From contig JAKIUK010000014.1 of NCBI GenBank assembly GCA_021647585.1, positions 4,449 to 68,448 of the forward strand: a stretch of 64,000 bases of DNA, given 5' to 3'. Below, piece after piece: positions 35,924-46,300 of the stretch; the stretch's first letter is position 1, and each line of letters starts with the position of its first letter. The position numbers were made by a program, and so were the translations under genes. The notes beneath the pieces were generated by a model. The model ran no database searches, was not told the DNA's origin, and saw only the letters and a list, made by a program, of their open reading frames with translations. Source of the stretch: Methylococcaceae bacterium. Its GTDB lineage: Bacteria > Pseudomonadota > Gammaproteobacteria > Methylococcales > Methylomonadaceae.

Positions 35924-38026
35924 TTATAAAACTTTACTAATAATAGCTTCCGCAATACTTGCAGGTGCTTCGCTATATTTCTCAAACTGCATACTGTACG
36001 TTGCCCGACCTTGTGTTGCCGAACGTAAATCAGTTGCATAACCAAACATCTCAGCCAACGGAACCTCACATTCCAGTACTGTTCCAGCTGGCGAATCATC
36101 CATCCCTAGAACAATTCCGCGACGTCTATTGATGTCGCCGACAACGTCCCCCATATAATCCTGGGGAGTAACCACTTCAACCTTCATAATCGGTTCAAGT
36201 AACACAGGACTTGCAGTTTTCGCCCCATCCCTGAAGCCTATAGATCCTGCTATTTTGAAAGCCATTTCATTCGAATCGACATCATGATAAGAACCATCGA
36301 ACAAACTAACCTTTACATCTACAACCGGAAAACCGGCAACTACGCCACTTTCCATTTGTTCTTGAACACCCTTATCAATTGCAGGAATATATTCCTTTGG
36401 AACAACTCCACCTACAATCTCATTGACAAACTGATAGCCGACCCCTTGTTCCAAGGGCTCCAGCCTAAGACATACATGCCCGTACTGACCTCTTCCACCC
36501 GTCTGTCTAATAAACTTACCTTCACACTCCACAGTTTGTTTAACTGTTTCACGATATGCAACCTGTGGATCTCCCACATTGGCCAGCACACTAAACTCTT
36601 TACGCAAACGATCAACAATAATTTCAAGATGCAATTCCCCCATCCCAGAAATTATTGTTTGCCCAGAGTCTTCGTCAGTCCGCACTCTAAATGAAGGATC
36701 TTCCTGAGCCAGCTTAGCTAAGGCTATTGCCATCTTATCCTGATCAGCCAAGGTTTTTGGCTCGACCGCAACAGATATTACCGGCTCAGGAAAATCCATC
36801 TTCTCAAGCACAATCTGTTTCTTAAGATCACACAGAGTATCGCCTGTAGTCACCTGTTTTAATCCTATCGCAGCAGCAATATCACCTGCCCTAACTTCTT
36901 TTATCTCTTCTCGGTGGTTGGCATGCATTTGGACAATACGACCCACTCGCTCTTTTTTACCTTTTCCGGAATTATAAATAGTATCACCCGATACTAAAAC
37001 CCCCGAATAAACTCTAAAAAATGTCAACGACCCTACAAAAGGGTCTGTCGCAATTTTAAACGCTAAAGCTGAAAATGGTTCTTCATCATCAGCATGCCTT
37101 TCTTTTGCTTCATTCTCAGAATCCACGACCCCTTGAATTGACTTAATATCAGTTGGAGCAGGCAAATAATATACCACTGCGTCCAACAAACTTTGAACAC
37201 CCTTGTTTTTAAATGCTGAACCACAAAAAGCAGGAACAATTTTATTCGCCAAAACCTGCAAACGTATTCCCATTCTAATTTCGTCATCTGTCAAAACACC
37301 TACTTCAAGGTATTTTTCCAGTAGCTCATCATTAGCATCTGCCGCCGCTTCCACCATCTTCTCTCGCCAGTCCTCAGCAAGAGGTAACATATCCTGAGGA
37401 ATAGCCTTTTCTTCATAGGCCATACCCATATTTTCTTTTTCCCAATAGATAGCTTTCATTTTGATCAGGTCCACGACCCCTTCAAAATCTTCTTCAGCCC
37501 CTATAGGTAATTGCATTGGCACTGCATTAGCAATTAAACGCGTACGAATCTGCTCCACTACACGCAAAAAATCAGCACCTGAGCGATCCATCTTATTTAC
37601 AAATACTATCCTTGGAACCTGGTATTTATTAGCCTGCCTCCACACTGTTTCTGATTGTGGCTCAACCCCGCCTACCGCACAAAAAACAGCACAAGCTCCA
37701 TCCAAAACACGCAACGAACGCTCAACTTCAATTGTAAAATCAACATGGCCTGGCGTATCAATAATATTAATACGATGCCGGGCAAACTGGTTTTCCATTC
37801 CACTCCAGAAACATGTTGTCGCAGCAGAAGTAATTGTTATCCCTCGCTCCTGCTCCTGCTCCATCCAATCCATTGTTGCAGCTCCGTCATGAACCTCTCC
37901 AATTTTATGAGAAACTCCAGTATAGTACAAAATTCTTTCGGTCGTAGTCGTCTTCCCTGCGTCTATGTGTGCCATAACCCCTATATTTCTATAACGATCA
38001 ATAGGTGTTTTTCGCGCCACTCCCAA
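35924..38026 (-). CDS. fusA: Elongation factor G (str operon copy)
   Basis: 700 residues. G1 is AHIDAGKTTTTE, G3 DTPGH and G4 NKMD, and the domain IV segment GGRGQYGHVCLRLEPL carries the canonical tip. This is the conventional translocase, in the standard rpsG-fusA-tuf order. It differs from the second EF-G at 15236-17320, which reads GGSGQYGKIDYI at the same place. Confidence 0.99.
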   Translation of the reverse strand: MGVARKTPIDRYRNIGVMAHIDAGKTTTTERILYYTGVSHKIGEVHDGAATMDWMEQEQERGITITSAATTCFWSGMENQFARHRINIIDTPGHVDFTIEVERSLRVLDGACAVFCAVGGVEPQSETVWRQANKYQVPRIVFVNKMDRSGADFLRVVEQIRTRLIANAVPMQLPIGAEEDFEGVVDLIKMKAIYWEKENMGMAYEEKAIPQDMLPLAEDWREKMVEAAADANDELLEKYLEVGVLTDDEIRMGIRLQVLANKIVPAFCGSAFKNKGVQSLLDAVVYYLPAPTDIKSIQGVVDSENEAKERHADDEEPFSALAFKIATDPFVGSLTFFRVYSGVLVSGDTIYNSGKGKKERVGRIVQMHANHREEIKEVRAGDIAAAIGLKQVTTGDTLCDLKKQIVLEKMDFPEPVISVAVEPKTLADQDKMAIALAKLAQEDPSFRVRTDEDSGQTIISGMGELHLEIIVDRLRKEFSVLANVGDPQVAYRETVKQTVECEGKFIRQTGGRGQYGHVCLRLEPLEQGVGYQFVNEIVGGVVPKEYIPAIDKGVQEQMESGVVAGFPVVDVKVSLFDGSYHDVDSNEMAFKIAGSIGFRDGAKTASPVLLEPIMKVEVVTPQDYMGDVVGDINRRRGIVLGMDDSPAGTVLECEVPLAEMFGYATDLRSATQGRATYSMQFEKYSEAPASIAEAIISKVL

Positions 38027-38047
38027 ACCTTCTATCTAAATTCTTGC

Positions 38048-38518
38048 TTACCAACGATAATGAGAGAACGCTTTGTTTGCTTCTGCCATTTTATGCACAT
38101 CTTCACGCTTTTTATTTGCAGAACCACGACCTTCGAAAGCATCTAACAATTCACCAGCCAATTTAGCAGGCATTGTTCTTTCGTTCCTTTTACGAGCAGC
38201 TTCTATCAACCAACGCATCGCTAGTGCAGTTCTTCTTGCCGGGCGAACCTCAACAGGAACTTGATAGGTTGCACCACCAACGCGGCGAGATTTAACCTCA
38301 ACTCTAGGCTGAACATTTTCTAACGCCTTAGACAGAACTTCGAGAGGCTCTTCATGCCCTTTTGTCCCAATAACATCTAAAGCACCGTATACAATACCCT
38401 CTGCAACAGATTTCTTTCCATTCATCATTAACAAATTCATAAATTTGGTCAGCATTTCACTGCCAAATCTTGGGTCAGGTATCACCGACCTTTTTACCGC
38501 TGCTCTTCTTCTAGACAT
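38048..38518 (-). CDS. rpsG: 30S ribosomal protein S7
   Basis: 156 residues with MSRRRAAVKRSVIPDPRFGS and RRVGGATYQVPVEVRPARR. In E. coli S7 is the autogenous regulator of the str operon via the rpsL-rpsG spacer, which is only 25 bp here. Confidence 0.98.
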   Translation of the reverse strand: MSRRRAAVKRSVIPDPRFGSEMLTKFMNLLMMNGKKSVAEGIVYGALDVIGTKGHEEPLEVLSKALENVQPRVEVKSRRVGGATYQVPVEVRPARRTALAMRWLIEAARKRNERTMPAKLAGELLDAFEGRGSANKKREDVHKMAEANKAFSHYRW

Positions 38519-38543
38519 CTCTACACCCCTTTATTTTTTTGGA

Positions 38544-38918
38544 TTATGACTTAGGCTTTTTCGTTCCATACTTGGAGCGACCCGCCTTTCTTCCATCAAC
38601 ACCAGAAGTATCAAGACTTCCACGAACAACATGATAACGAACACCAGGTAAATCCTTAACACGTCCACCTCGAATCAAAACCACCGAGTGCTCTTGTAAA
38701 TTATGCCCCTCCCCTCCGATATAGCTACTCACCTCATACCCACTTGTAAGTCTCACTCTTGCAACCTTACGCATTGCTGAATTTGGCTTTTTAGGGGTTG
38801 TAGTATATACACGCGTACATACACCACGTCTTTGAGGACAAGCTTTCAACGCTGGAACATTGCTCTTATCAATTTTTTTAGCACGAGGCTTACGAACCAA
38901 CTGGTTGATCGTTGCCAT
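38544..38918 (-). CDS. rpsL: 30S ribosomal protein S12
   Basis: 124 residues. The streptomycin-related positions look wild type: Lys in TTPKKPNSAMRK and Lys in GGRVKDLPGVRYH. First gene of the str operon, about 46 bp after the hairpin that follows rpoC, so it may have its own promoter in that short gap or depend on read-through. Confidence 0.98.
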   Translation of the reverse strand: MATINQLVRKPRAKKIDKSNVPALKACPQRRGVCTRVYTTTPKKPNSAMRKVARVRLTSGYEVSSYIGGEGHNLQEHSVVLIRGGRVKDLPGVRYHVVRGSLDTSGVDGRKAGRSKYGTKKPKS

Positions 38919-38960
38919 ATCTTATTTACTCCGGTATACAAATTTTAATTGTCAGATAAT

Positions 38961-38996
38961 AAAAGAACCGCTATACATAAATGCACAGCGGCTCTT
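38961..38996 (-). terminator. Terminator or attenuator between rpoC and rpsL
   Basis: On the minus strand the arms AGAGCCGCT and AGCGGTTCT form a 9-bp stem (one G-U) with a 14-nt loop, followed by TTTTATTA. It lies 95 bp after the rpoC stop. It can end the rpoBC transcript or attenuate entry into the str operon. Confidence 0.75.
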
Positions 38997-39090
38997 AGCA
39001 CTCATTTATTCCTGACCAGAGCCCTTAGCTCATGTGAGCCAAGTATATTAGCTTTTTATACAACCAAGGTCAAGAGTTTTTTATTATTTA

Positions 39091-42000
39091 CTACTCTGTA
39101 TTTAACGCCTGCTTCAACGCTTCTTCGACATCAACCGTATCAACTACTGGAGTATCAACCTCCTTACCTGATGCTTTATTTTTCATCCGTCTTTTTCTAC
39201 GTTGCTCATGATATGCCAAGCCTGTTCCTGCAGGAATCAATCGGCCAACAATTACATTTTCTTTCAGACCATTCAGACCATCATTTATTCCTCTGACAGC
39301 TGCATCTGTTAATACTCTGGTAGTTTCCTGGAAAGATGCTGCAGAAATAAAAGATTCTGTTGCCAGAGACGCTTTAGTTATACCTAATAGAATAGGTTCA
39401 TAGCTCGCTGGTATCTTACCTTCTTTTTCCATCTGATCATTAACTTCATTCAAGTAAGCTCTTTCGACCTGCTCACCTTTAACAAAATCAGTTTCACCAG
39501 CGGCAGTGATATCAACTTTTCGCAGCATTTGTCTTATAATGGCTTCAATATGCTTATCATTAATTCCAACACCTTGCAAACGATAAACATCCTGAATTTC
39601 TTTCACTAAATAATCAGCCAACTCCTCAACACCCCTTAATCTCAGAATATCATGAGGTGTCAACTCACCTTCCGCTATTGTTTCACCTTTTTCAACAAAC
39701 TCACCTTCAAATACAGTGATATGGCGCCATTTTGGAATCAAGGTTTCATAGTTCTCACCCTCTGAATCTGTAATAACAACACGCTGCTTACCCTTGGTTT
39801 CTTTACCAAAAGAAATCATACCTGTTGCTTCTGCTAGAATTGCCGGGTCTTTAGTTTTTCTCGCTTCAAATAAATCAGCAACACGCGGCAAACCACCCGT
39901 AATATCACGGGTCTTGCTGGATTCCTGCGGAATTCTGGCTAATACATCACCAACCTTCACTTCACCACCATCTTTTATTCCCGCAATAGCACCAGCAGGT
40001 AAAAAGTACTGTGCTGGAATATCCGTTCCAGATAAATTTATGGTTTCGTCATTTTCATCTACCAGTTTTACCATAGGACGCAATTCTTTTCCGGCAGCAC
40101 TTCTTTGCTTAGGATCTGTTACCACTCTCGATGTCAGACCGGTCACATCATCAGATTGCTCCTGTACAGTCACCCCATCAACAAATTCAATCAACTTAAC
40201 AAACCCATCCACTTCTGAAACAACCGGATGTGTATGCGGATCCCAGTTGACAATAATATCCCCAGTCGTTACAGAACTATCCTCACCCACTGTCAATACA
40301 GCTCCATATGGAATTTTGTAGCGTTCACGTTCACGCCCATAAGCATCCATGACACCTACTTCACCCGAACGAGATACAGCAACAAGATTTCCTTCCCTGT
40401 TTTTAACAGTCTTCATGTTATTTAGCTTAATCGTTCCCGCTGACTTAACCTGTACATTACTGATTGCAGCAGACCTTGAAGCAGCACCACCAATATGGAA
40501 AGTACGCATAGTCAACTGAGTACCCGGCTCTCCAATTGATTGCGCAGCAACTACACCCACCGCCTCACCTATATTTACCAGGTGACCACGACCTAAATCA
40601 CGACCATAACACTTAGCACAAACCCCGTGTCTTGCTTCACAAGTGATTATTGAGCGCACTAACAATCGATCTACACTATTATCTTCTAATAGTGACACCA
40701 AAGACTCATCAATCATTGTCCCAGCAGGAATAATAATATTTTCATCTTTTTGATCCATAACATCATTAACAGCTACACGCCCCAGCACTCGTTCAGCCAA
40801 AGGCTCAACAACATCACCACCTTCAATAATTGGTGTCATAGTCAATCCATTGGCAGTACCACAGTCTACGTGGGATACCACCAAATCCTGGGCCACATCA
40901 ACTAACCTGCGCGTCAAATAACCTGAGTTAGCTGTTTTCAATGCTGTATCTGCCAATCCTTTACGTGCACCATGCGTGGAAATAAAATATTGCAGTACAT
41001 CCAGACCCTCACGGAAATTAGCGGTAATAGGCGTTTCAATAATAGAACCATCCGGTTTTGCCATTAATCCACGCATACCAGCAAGCTGACGAATTTGTGC
41101 CGCAGAACCCCGCGCACCTGATTCAGCCATCATAAAAACCGAGTTAAACGATTTTTGTTTTACCACTTTGCCGTCAGCATCTATCGCATCTTCTTCACCC
41201 AAACCTTGCATCATTACCTTAGCCACTTGCTCATTGGCATGAGACCAGATATCAACGACTTTGTTATATCGCTCACCATCGGTTACCAAGCCAGATGCAT
41301 ATTGACTTTGAATTTCACGTACTTCTGTTTCAGCCGCATCGAGTATATCTGCCTTCTTTGCAGGTATGACCATATCTTCAATACCAAAAGAAACTCCAGA
41401 CCTGGTAGCATATTTAAATCCTAGATACATGATTTTGTCAGCCAGCATTACCGTATCTTTGTTACCTAAATAACGGTAACTAAAGTTAATTAGGTTTGAA
41501 ATGTTCTTTTTGGTCATGTCTACATTAACGATGTCGAAAGGCATTCCTTTTGGAGCGATAGCCCAAATTAATGCCCGGCCAACTGTCGTATCATAGCGCT
41601 TAACTGATTCAACTAGCTTTCCTTCATGGTTTGCAACACTTTCCGTTACTCGAAGTTGAATCTTGCTTTGTAACTCTACCGCTTTACAATCAAGTGCTTT
41701 ATTAACCTCATCCAGATCTGCAAAAATACTTCCTTCGCCTTTACCATTAATTTTTTCACGACTTATATAATAAAGCCCGAGAACCACATCTTGAGATGGG
41801 TTAATCACGGGCTCACCATTAGCGGGTGAAAGAATATTATTGGTAGCCATCATTAATATTCTGGCTTCAAGCTGGGCTTCAATTGACAGCGGAATATGCA
41901 CTGCCATCTGATCGCCATCAAAGTCTGCATTAAACGCACTACACACCAAAGGATGTAGCTGTATCGCCTTACCTTCAATCAAGGTCGGCTCAAAAGACTG

Positions 42001-43302
42001 GATACCTAATCTATGCAACGTAGGGGCTCGATTAAGCATAATAGGATGTTCACGAATAACTTCTTCTAGAATATCCCAGACTTCAGCACCTTCTCTTTCA
42101 ACCATTTTCTTTGCTGCTTTAATGGTTGTCGCTAGCCCGCGAAATTGTAATTTACTGAATATAAATGGCTTAAATAACTCTAATGCCATTTTTTTTGGTA
42201 ATCCACACTGATGCAGTTTTAAAGTCGGCCCTACTACAATAACTGATCGCCCTGAGTAATCAACGCGCTTACCTAACAAGTTTTGTCTAAAGCGCCCTTG
42301 CTTACCCTTAATCATATCCGCTAATGATTTAAGAGGCCTTCTATTGGTTCCTGTAATTGCCCTTCCTCGACGCCCGTTATCTAACAAAGCATCAACTGAT
42401 TCCTGCAACATGCGCTTCTCATTTCGAACAATAATATCTGGCGCATTAAGATCCAACAATCGACCCAAACGGTTATTACGATTGATTACGCGACGATATA
42501 AATCATTCAAATCGGAAGTCGCAAACCGCCCGCCATCAAGTGGGACTAGTGGACGTAATTCAGGCGGTAGAACCGGCAGAACTGTCATAATCATCCATTC
42601 AGGACGATTATTTGATGCCACCAATGACTCAATCACTTTAAGTCGTTTGGAGAATTTTTTGATTTTAGTTTCAGAATTTGTGGAATTAATTTCTTCCCGA
42701 AGAACGTTAATTTCTTCTTTTAAATCAATTGATTTTAGAAGATCAAAAACAGCCTCAGCACCCATTTTTGCATCAAATTCATCACCATGTTCTTCTATGG
42801 CATCAAGAAACTCATCATCAGTCAATAACTGACCACGTTCCAATGGTGTCATTCCTGGATCAAGAACCACAAATGATTCAAAATATAGAACACGCTCAAT
42901 ACTGCGTAACGTCATATCCAGCAACAACGCAATTCTTGATGGCAAAGATTTTAAAAACCAGATATGTGCAACAGGGCTGGCCAAATCAATATGCCCCATC
43001 CTCTCTCGCCTGACTTTTGAGATCGTTACTTCAACACCACATTTTTCACAAATCACACCGCGATGCTTTAATCTTTTATATTTTCCGCACAAACATTCAT
43101 AGTCACTAACCGGACCAAAAATTTTTGCACAAAATAAACCATCGCGCTCAGGCTTAAAGGTACGGTAATTAATTGTTTCCGGCTTTTTTACTTCCCCATA
43201 TGACCACGAACGAATCATGGCAGGTGATGCTAAACCGATACGAATGGCATCAAAGTCATCAGTACGACCCTGACGTTTTAAAAAATTCATTAAATCTTTC
43301 AA
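39091..43302 (-). CDS. rpoC: RNA polymerase beta-prime subunit
   Basis: 1403 residues. Features in order: the N-terminal zinc ribbon (CLCGKYKRLKHRGVICEKCGVEV), the catalytic NADFDGD triad that holds the Mg ion, the bridge-helix and trigger-loop region (MAESGARGSAAQIRQLAGMRGLMAKP), and the second zinc site (CEARHGVCAKCYGRD). Length is within the usual range. It follows rpoB by 65 bp. Confidence 0.99.
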   Translation of the reverse strand: MKDLMNFLKRQGRTDDFDAIRIGLASPAMIRSWSYGEVKKPETINYRTFKPERDGLFCAKIFGPVSDYECLCGKYKRLKHRGVICEKCGVEVTISKVRRERMGHIDLASPVAHIWFLKSLPSRIALLLDMTLRSIERVLYFESFVVLDPGMTPLERGQLLTDDEFLDAIEEHGDEFDAKMGAEAVFDLLKSIDLKEEINVLREEINSTNSETKIKKFSKRLKVIESLVASNNRPEWMIMTVLPVLPPELRPLVPLDGGRFATSDLNDLYRRVINRNNRLGRLLDLNAPDIIVRNEKRMLQESVDALLDNGRRGRAITGTNRRPLKSLADMIKGKQGRFRQNLLGKRVDYSGRSVIVVGPTLKLHQCGLPKKMALELFKPFIFSKLQFRGLATTIKAAKKMVEREGAEVWDILEEVIREHPIMLNRAPTLHRLGIQSFEPTLIEGKAIQLHPLVCSAFNADFDGDQMAVHIPLSIEAQLEARILMMATNNILSPANGEPVINPSQDVVLGLYYISREKINGKGEGSIFADLDEVNKALDCKAVELQSKIQLRVTESVANHEGKLVESVKRYDTTVGRALIWAIAPKGMPFDIVNVDMTKKNISNLINFSYRYLGNKDTVMLADKIMYLGFKYATRSGVSFGIEDMVIPAKKADILDAAETEVREIQSQYASGLVTDGERYNKVVDIWSHANEQVAKVMMQGLGEEDAIDADGKVVKQKSFNSVFMMAESGARGSAAQIRQLAGMRGLMAKPDGSIIETPITANFREGLDVLQYFISTHGARKGLADTALKTANSGYLTRRLVDVAQDLVVSHVDCGTANGLTMTPIIEGGDVVEPLAERVLGRVAVNDVMDQKDENIIIPAGTMIDESLVSLLEDNSVDRLLVRSIITCEARHGVCAKCYGRDLGRGHLVNIGEAVGVVAAQSIGEPGTQLTMRTFHIGGAASRSAAISNVQVKSAGTIKLNNMKTVKNREGNLVAVSRSGEVGVMDAYGRERERYKIPYGAVLTVGEDSSVTTGDIIVNWDPHTHPVVSEVDGFVKLIEFVDGVTVQEQSDDVTGLTSRVVTDPKQRSAAGKELRPMVKLVDENDETINLSGTDIPAQYFLPAGAIAGIKDGGEVKVGDVLARIPQESSKTRDITGGLPRVADLFEARKTKDPAILAEATGMISFGKETKGKQRVVITDSEGENYETLIPKWRHITVFEGEFVEKGETIAEGELTPHDILRLRGVEELADYLVKEIQDVYRLQGVGINDKHIEAIIRQMLRKVDITAAGETDFVKGEQVERAYLNEVNDQMEKEGKIPASYEPILLGITKASLATESFISAASFQETTRVLTDAAVRGINDGLNGLKENVIVGRLIPAGTGLAYHEQRRKRRMKNKASGKEVDTPVVDTVDVEEALKQALNTE

Positions 43303-43367
43303 GAGTTTGTCCTCTTTATTTATCTGGCTAATCTAGAATAAATCCACTATAAAAATGCATTTAAGAA

Positions 43368-46300
43368 CTAATCCTGCTCCAATTCAATATTTACAGCCAA
43401 AGATCGTATTTCTTTAATTAATACATTAAATGATTCAGGCATACCTGGGTCCATTTTATGATTACCATCGACAATATTTTTATACATTCGGGTTCTTCCA
43501 TTTACATCATCAGACTTAACAGTCAACATTTCCTGCAGCGTATAAGCAGCACCATATGCTTCAAGTGCCCACACTTCCATTTCTCCGAAGCGTTGTCCAC
43601 CAAATTGTGCTTTACCTCCCAATGGTTGCTGAGTAACAAGACTATAAGGCCCTGTTGAACGTGCATGCATTTTGTCATCCACCAAGTGATTGAGTTTCAA
43701 CATATACATGTAACCAACAGTCACTTCACGCTCAAATGGTTCACCAGTTAATCCATCATATAAAATAGTCTGTCCATGCTCTGGCAGGTCAGCCAGACTC
43801 AACATTGCACGAATCTCTTCTTCAGAAGCCCCATCAAATACCGGCGTTGCCATAGGCACTCCTCCTACCAAATTAGCAGCCATTTCCATAATTGCTTTAT
43901 CTGAAAAAGAATCGAGATCTTCTTTTTTACCACTGCTATTATAAATTTTATCTAAAAAGCCTCGGATTTCTATTATTTTAGCTTTGGCTTCCAGCATCTG
44001 CCCTATCTTGACACCCAAACCCTTTGCCGCCCAGCCCAGATGTGTCTCGAGTACCTGCCCAACATTCATCCGTGAAGGAACACCCAATGGGTTTAACAAA
44101 ATATCAATAGGGTTACCATCTGCTGTATACGGCATATCTTCTACTGGAACAATCTGAGAAATAACCCCTTTGTTTCCATGTCGACCCGCCATTTTATCGC
44201 CAGGTTGTATACGCTTTTTAACCGCTAAATAAACTTTAACCATTTTCAAAACACCTGGGGCCAAATCATCACCCATGGTTATTTTCTTACGTTTGGTTTC
44301 AAATCTTTCTTCAAATTCTTTACGCTGCTGCTCAATTTGTGCAGCTATCGACTCTAACTGAACATTAACATCTTCATCTTGTACTTTTATTTTTAGCCAT
44401 TCTGAATGCCTTAATTCATCCAGTCTATTCTGAGAAATTTCTGTGCCTTTTTTAAGATCAGCTACCCCAACATCTATCTTTTGACCAATCAACATTTTAG
44501 CAATACGCTCAAAAATATCGGCCTCTACTATTTTAAGCTGATCATCCAAATCCTTTTTGTAACGTTTTATTTCGGCCTCTTCAATCTCTAAGGCACGCTT
44601 ATCTTTGGTAACTCCATCACGAGTAAATACCTGAACATCAATGACCGTCCCACGAACACTTCCAGGAACCCTTAACGACGTATCTTTTACGTCTGCCGCT
44701 TTTTCACCAAAAATTGCACGTAGTAATTTTTCTTCAGGGGTTAACTGCGTTTCGCCTTTCGGTGTAACCTTCCCCACTAGAATATCACCACCTTTTACTT
44801 CAGCACCCACATAAACAATACCCGATTCATCTAGCTTAGATAACGCATCTTCACTGACATTAGGTATATCTGCGGTTATTTCTTCAGGACTATGCTTAGT
44901 CTCTCGAGCCACACAGGTTTTTTCTTCAATATGAATAGTCGTAAAACGATCTTCTTTAACTACTCTCTCAGAAACAAGAATCGAATCTTCAAAGTTATAT
45001 CCATTCCAAGGCATGAAAGCGATACGCATATTTTGGCCCAACGCCAGTTCACCTATATCTGTAGATGGACCATCAGCCAAAATATCACCGGACCTTACTA
45101 TATCTCCAGGTCTAACCAATGGTTTTTGGTTAATACATGTATTTTGATTAGATCGTCTATATTTAGTTAAATTATAAATATCAACACTAGGCACACCTTC
45201 AATAGTTTCACTATCGCTCACTTTAACAACCACTCGCGCAGCATCGACAGTTTCAATAACACCACCACGTTTTGCAACCACTGCCACCCCAGAATCCTTG
45301 GCAATCACACGCTCCATTCCCGTACCCACTAGAGGCTTTTCAGCTCTTAAAGTTGGAACAGCTTGGCGCTGCATGTTTGAGCCCATCAACGCACGGTTTG
45401 CATCATCATGTTCTAAAAATGGAATAATTGATGCTGCTACAGAAACTATCTGCCTTGATGACACATCCATATATTGCACAGAATCCGATGGAGCCAGGGT
45501 AAATTCATCTTTATATCGTGCTGACACCAGTCCTTCAACCAGCTTACCATTTTCATCGATAGCAACGCTGGACTGAGCGATTACAAAGTCACCCTCCTCA
45601 ATGGCCGATAAATAGTCGACTTGGTCTGTGACCATACCATCATTTACTTTTCGATAAGGCGTTTCTAGAAAACCATATGAATTAGTCCGCGCATAAACCG
45701 ACAAAGAGTTAATTAGGCCAATATTTGGCCCCTCGGGTGTTTCAATAGGGCATACCCGCCCATAGTGTGTTGTATGCACATCTCGCACTTCAAATCCTGC
45801 ACGCTCTCTAGCCAAACCACCCGGGCCTAATGCAGAAACTCTTCGTTTATGAGTAACTTGTGACAATGGATTATTTTGATCCATAAATTGTGACAACTGA
45901 CTGGAGCCAAAAAATTCTTTAACAGCCGCAGAAACCGGCTTTGCATTAATAATTTCTTGAGGCATATAGCCTTCAGAATCAGCCAGTGTTAAACGTTCTC
46001 TAACCGCTCTTTCCACTCGAACCAAACCAACGCGAAATTGATTTTCTATCATCTCACCGACTGAACGTACACGCCTGTTTCCTAAATGATCAATATCATC
46101 AACCGTGCCATTACCATTACGGATTGCAATTAACTCTTTTAAAACATCAACAATATCATCATTGCTTAATGTACCTTCACCCTCCACTTCCTCTCTGCCT
46201 AGACGACGGTTAAATTTCATCCGCCCCACAGCAGATAAGTCATACCTGTCAGTAGTGAAAAACAAATTTGTAAAAAGATTCTCAGCCGAATCTTTAGTTG

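Noticed and set aside
39794..40321. 175-codon plus-strand frame inside rpoC
   Set aside because: Antisense shadow of a highly conserved gene. The same applies to the other long opposite-strand frames in rpoB, rpoC, fusA, tuf and the ribosomal genes.
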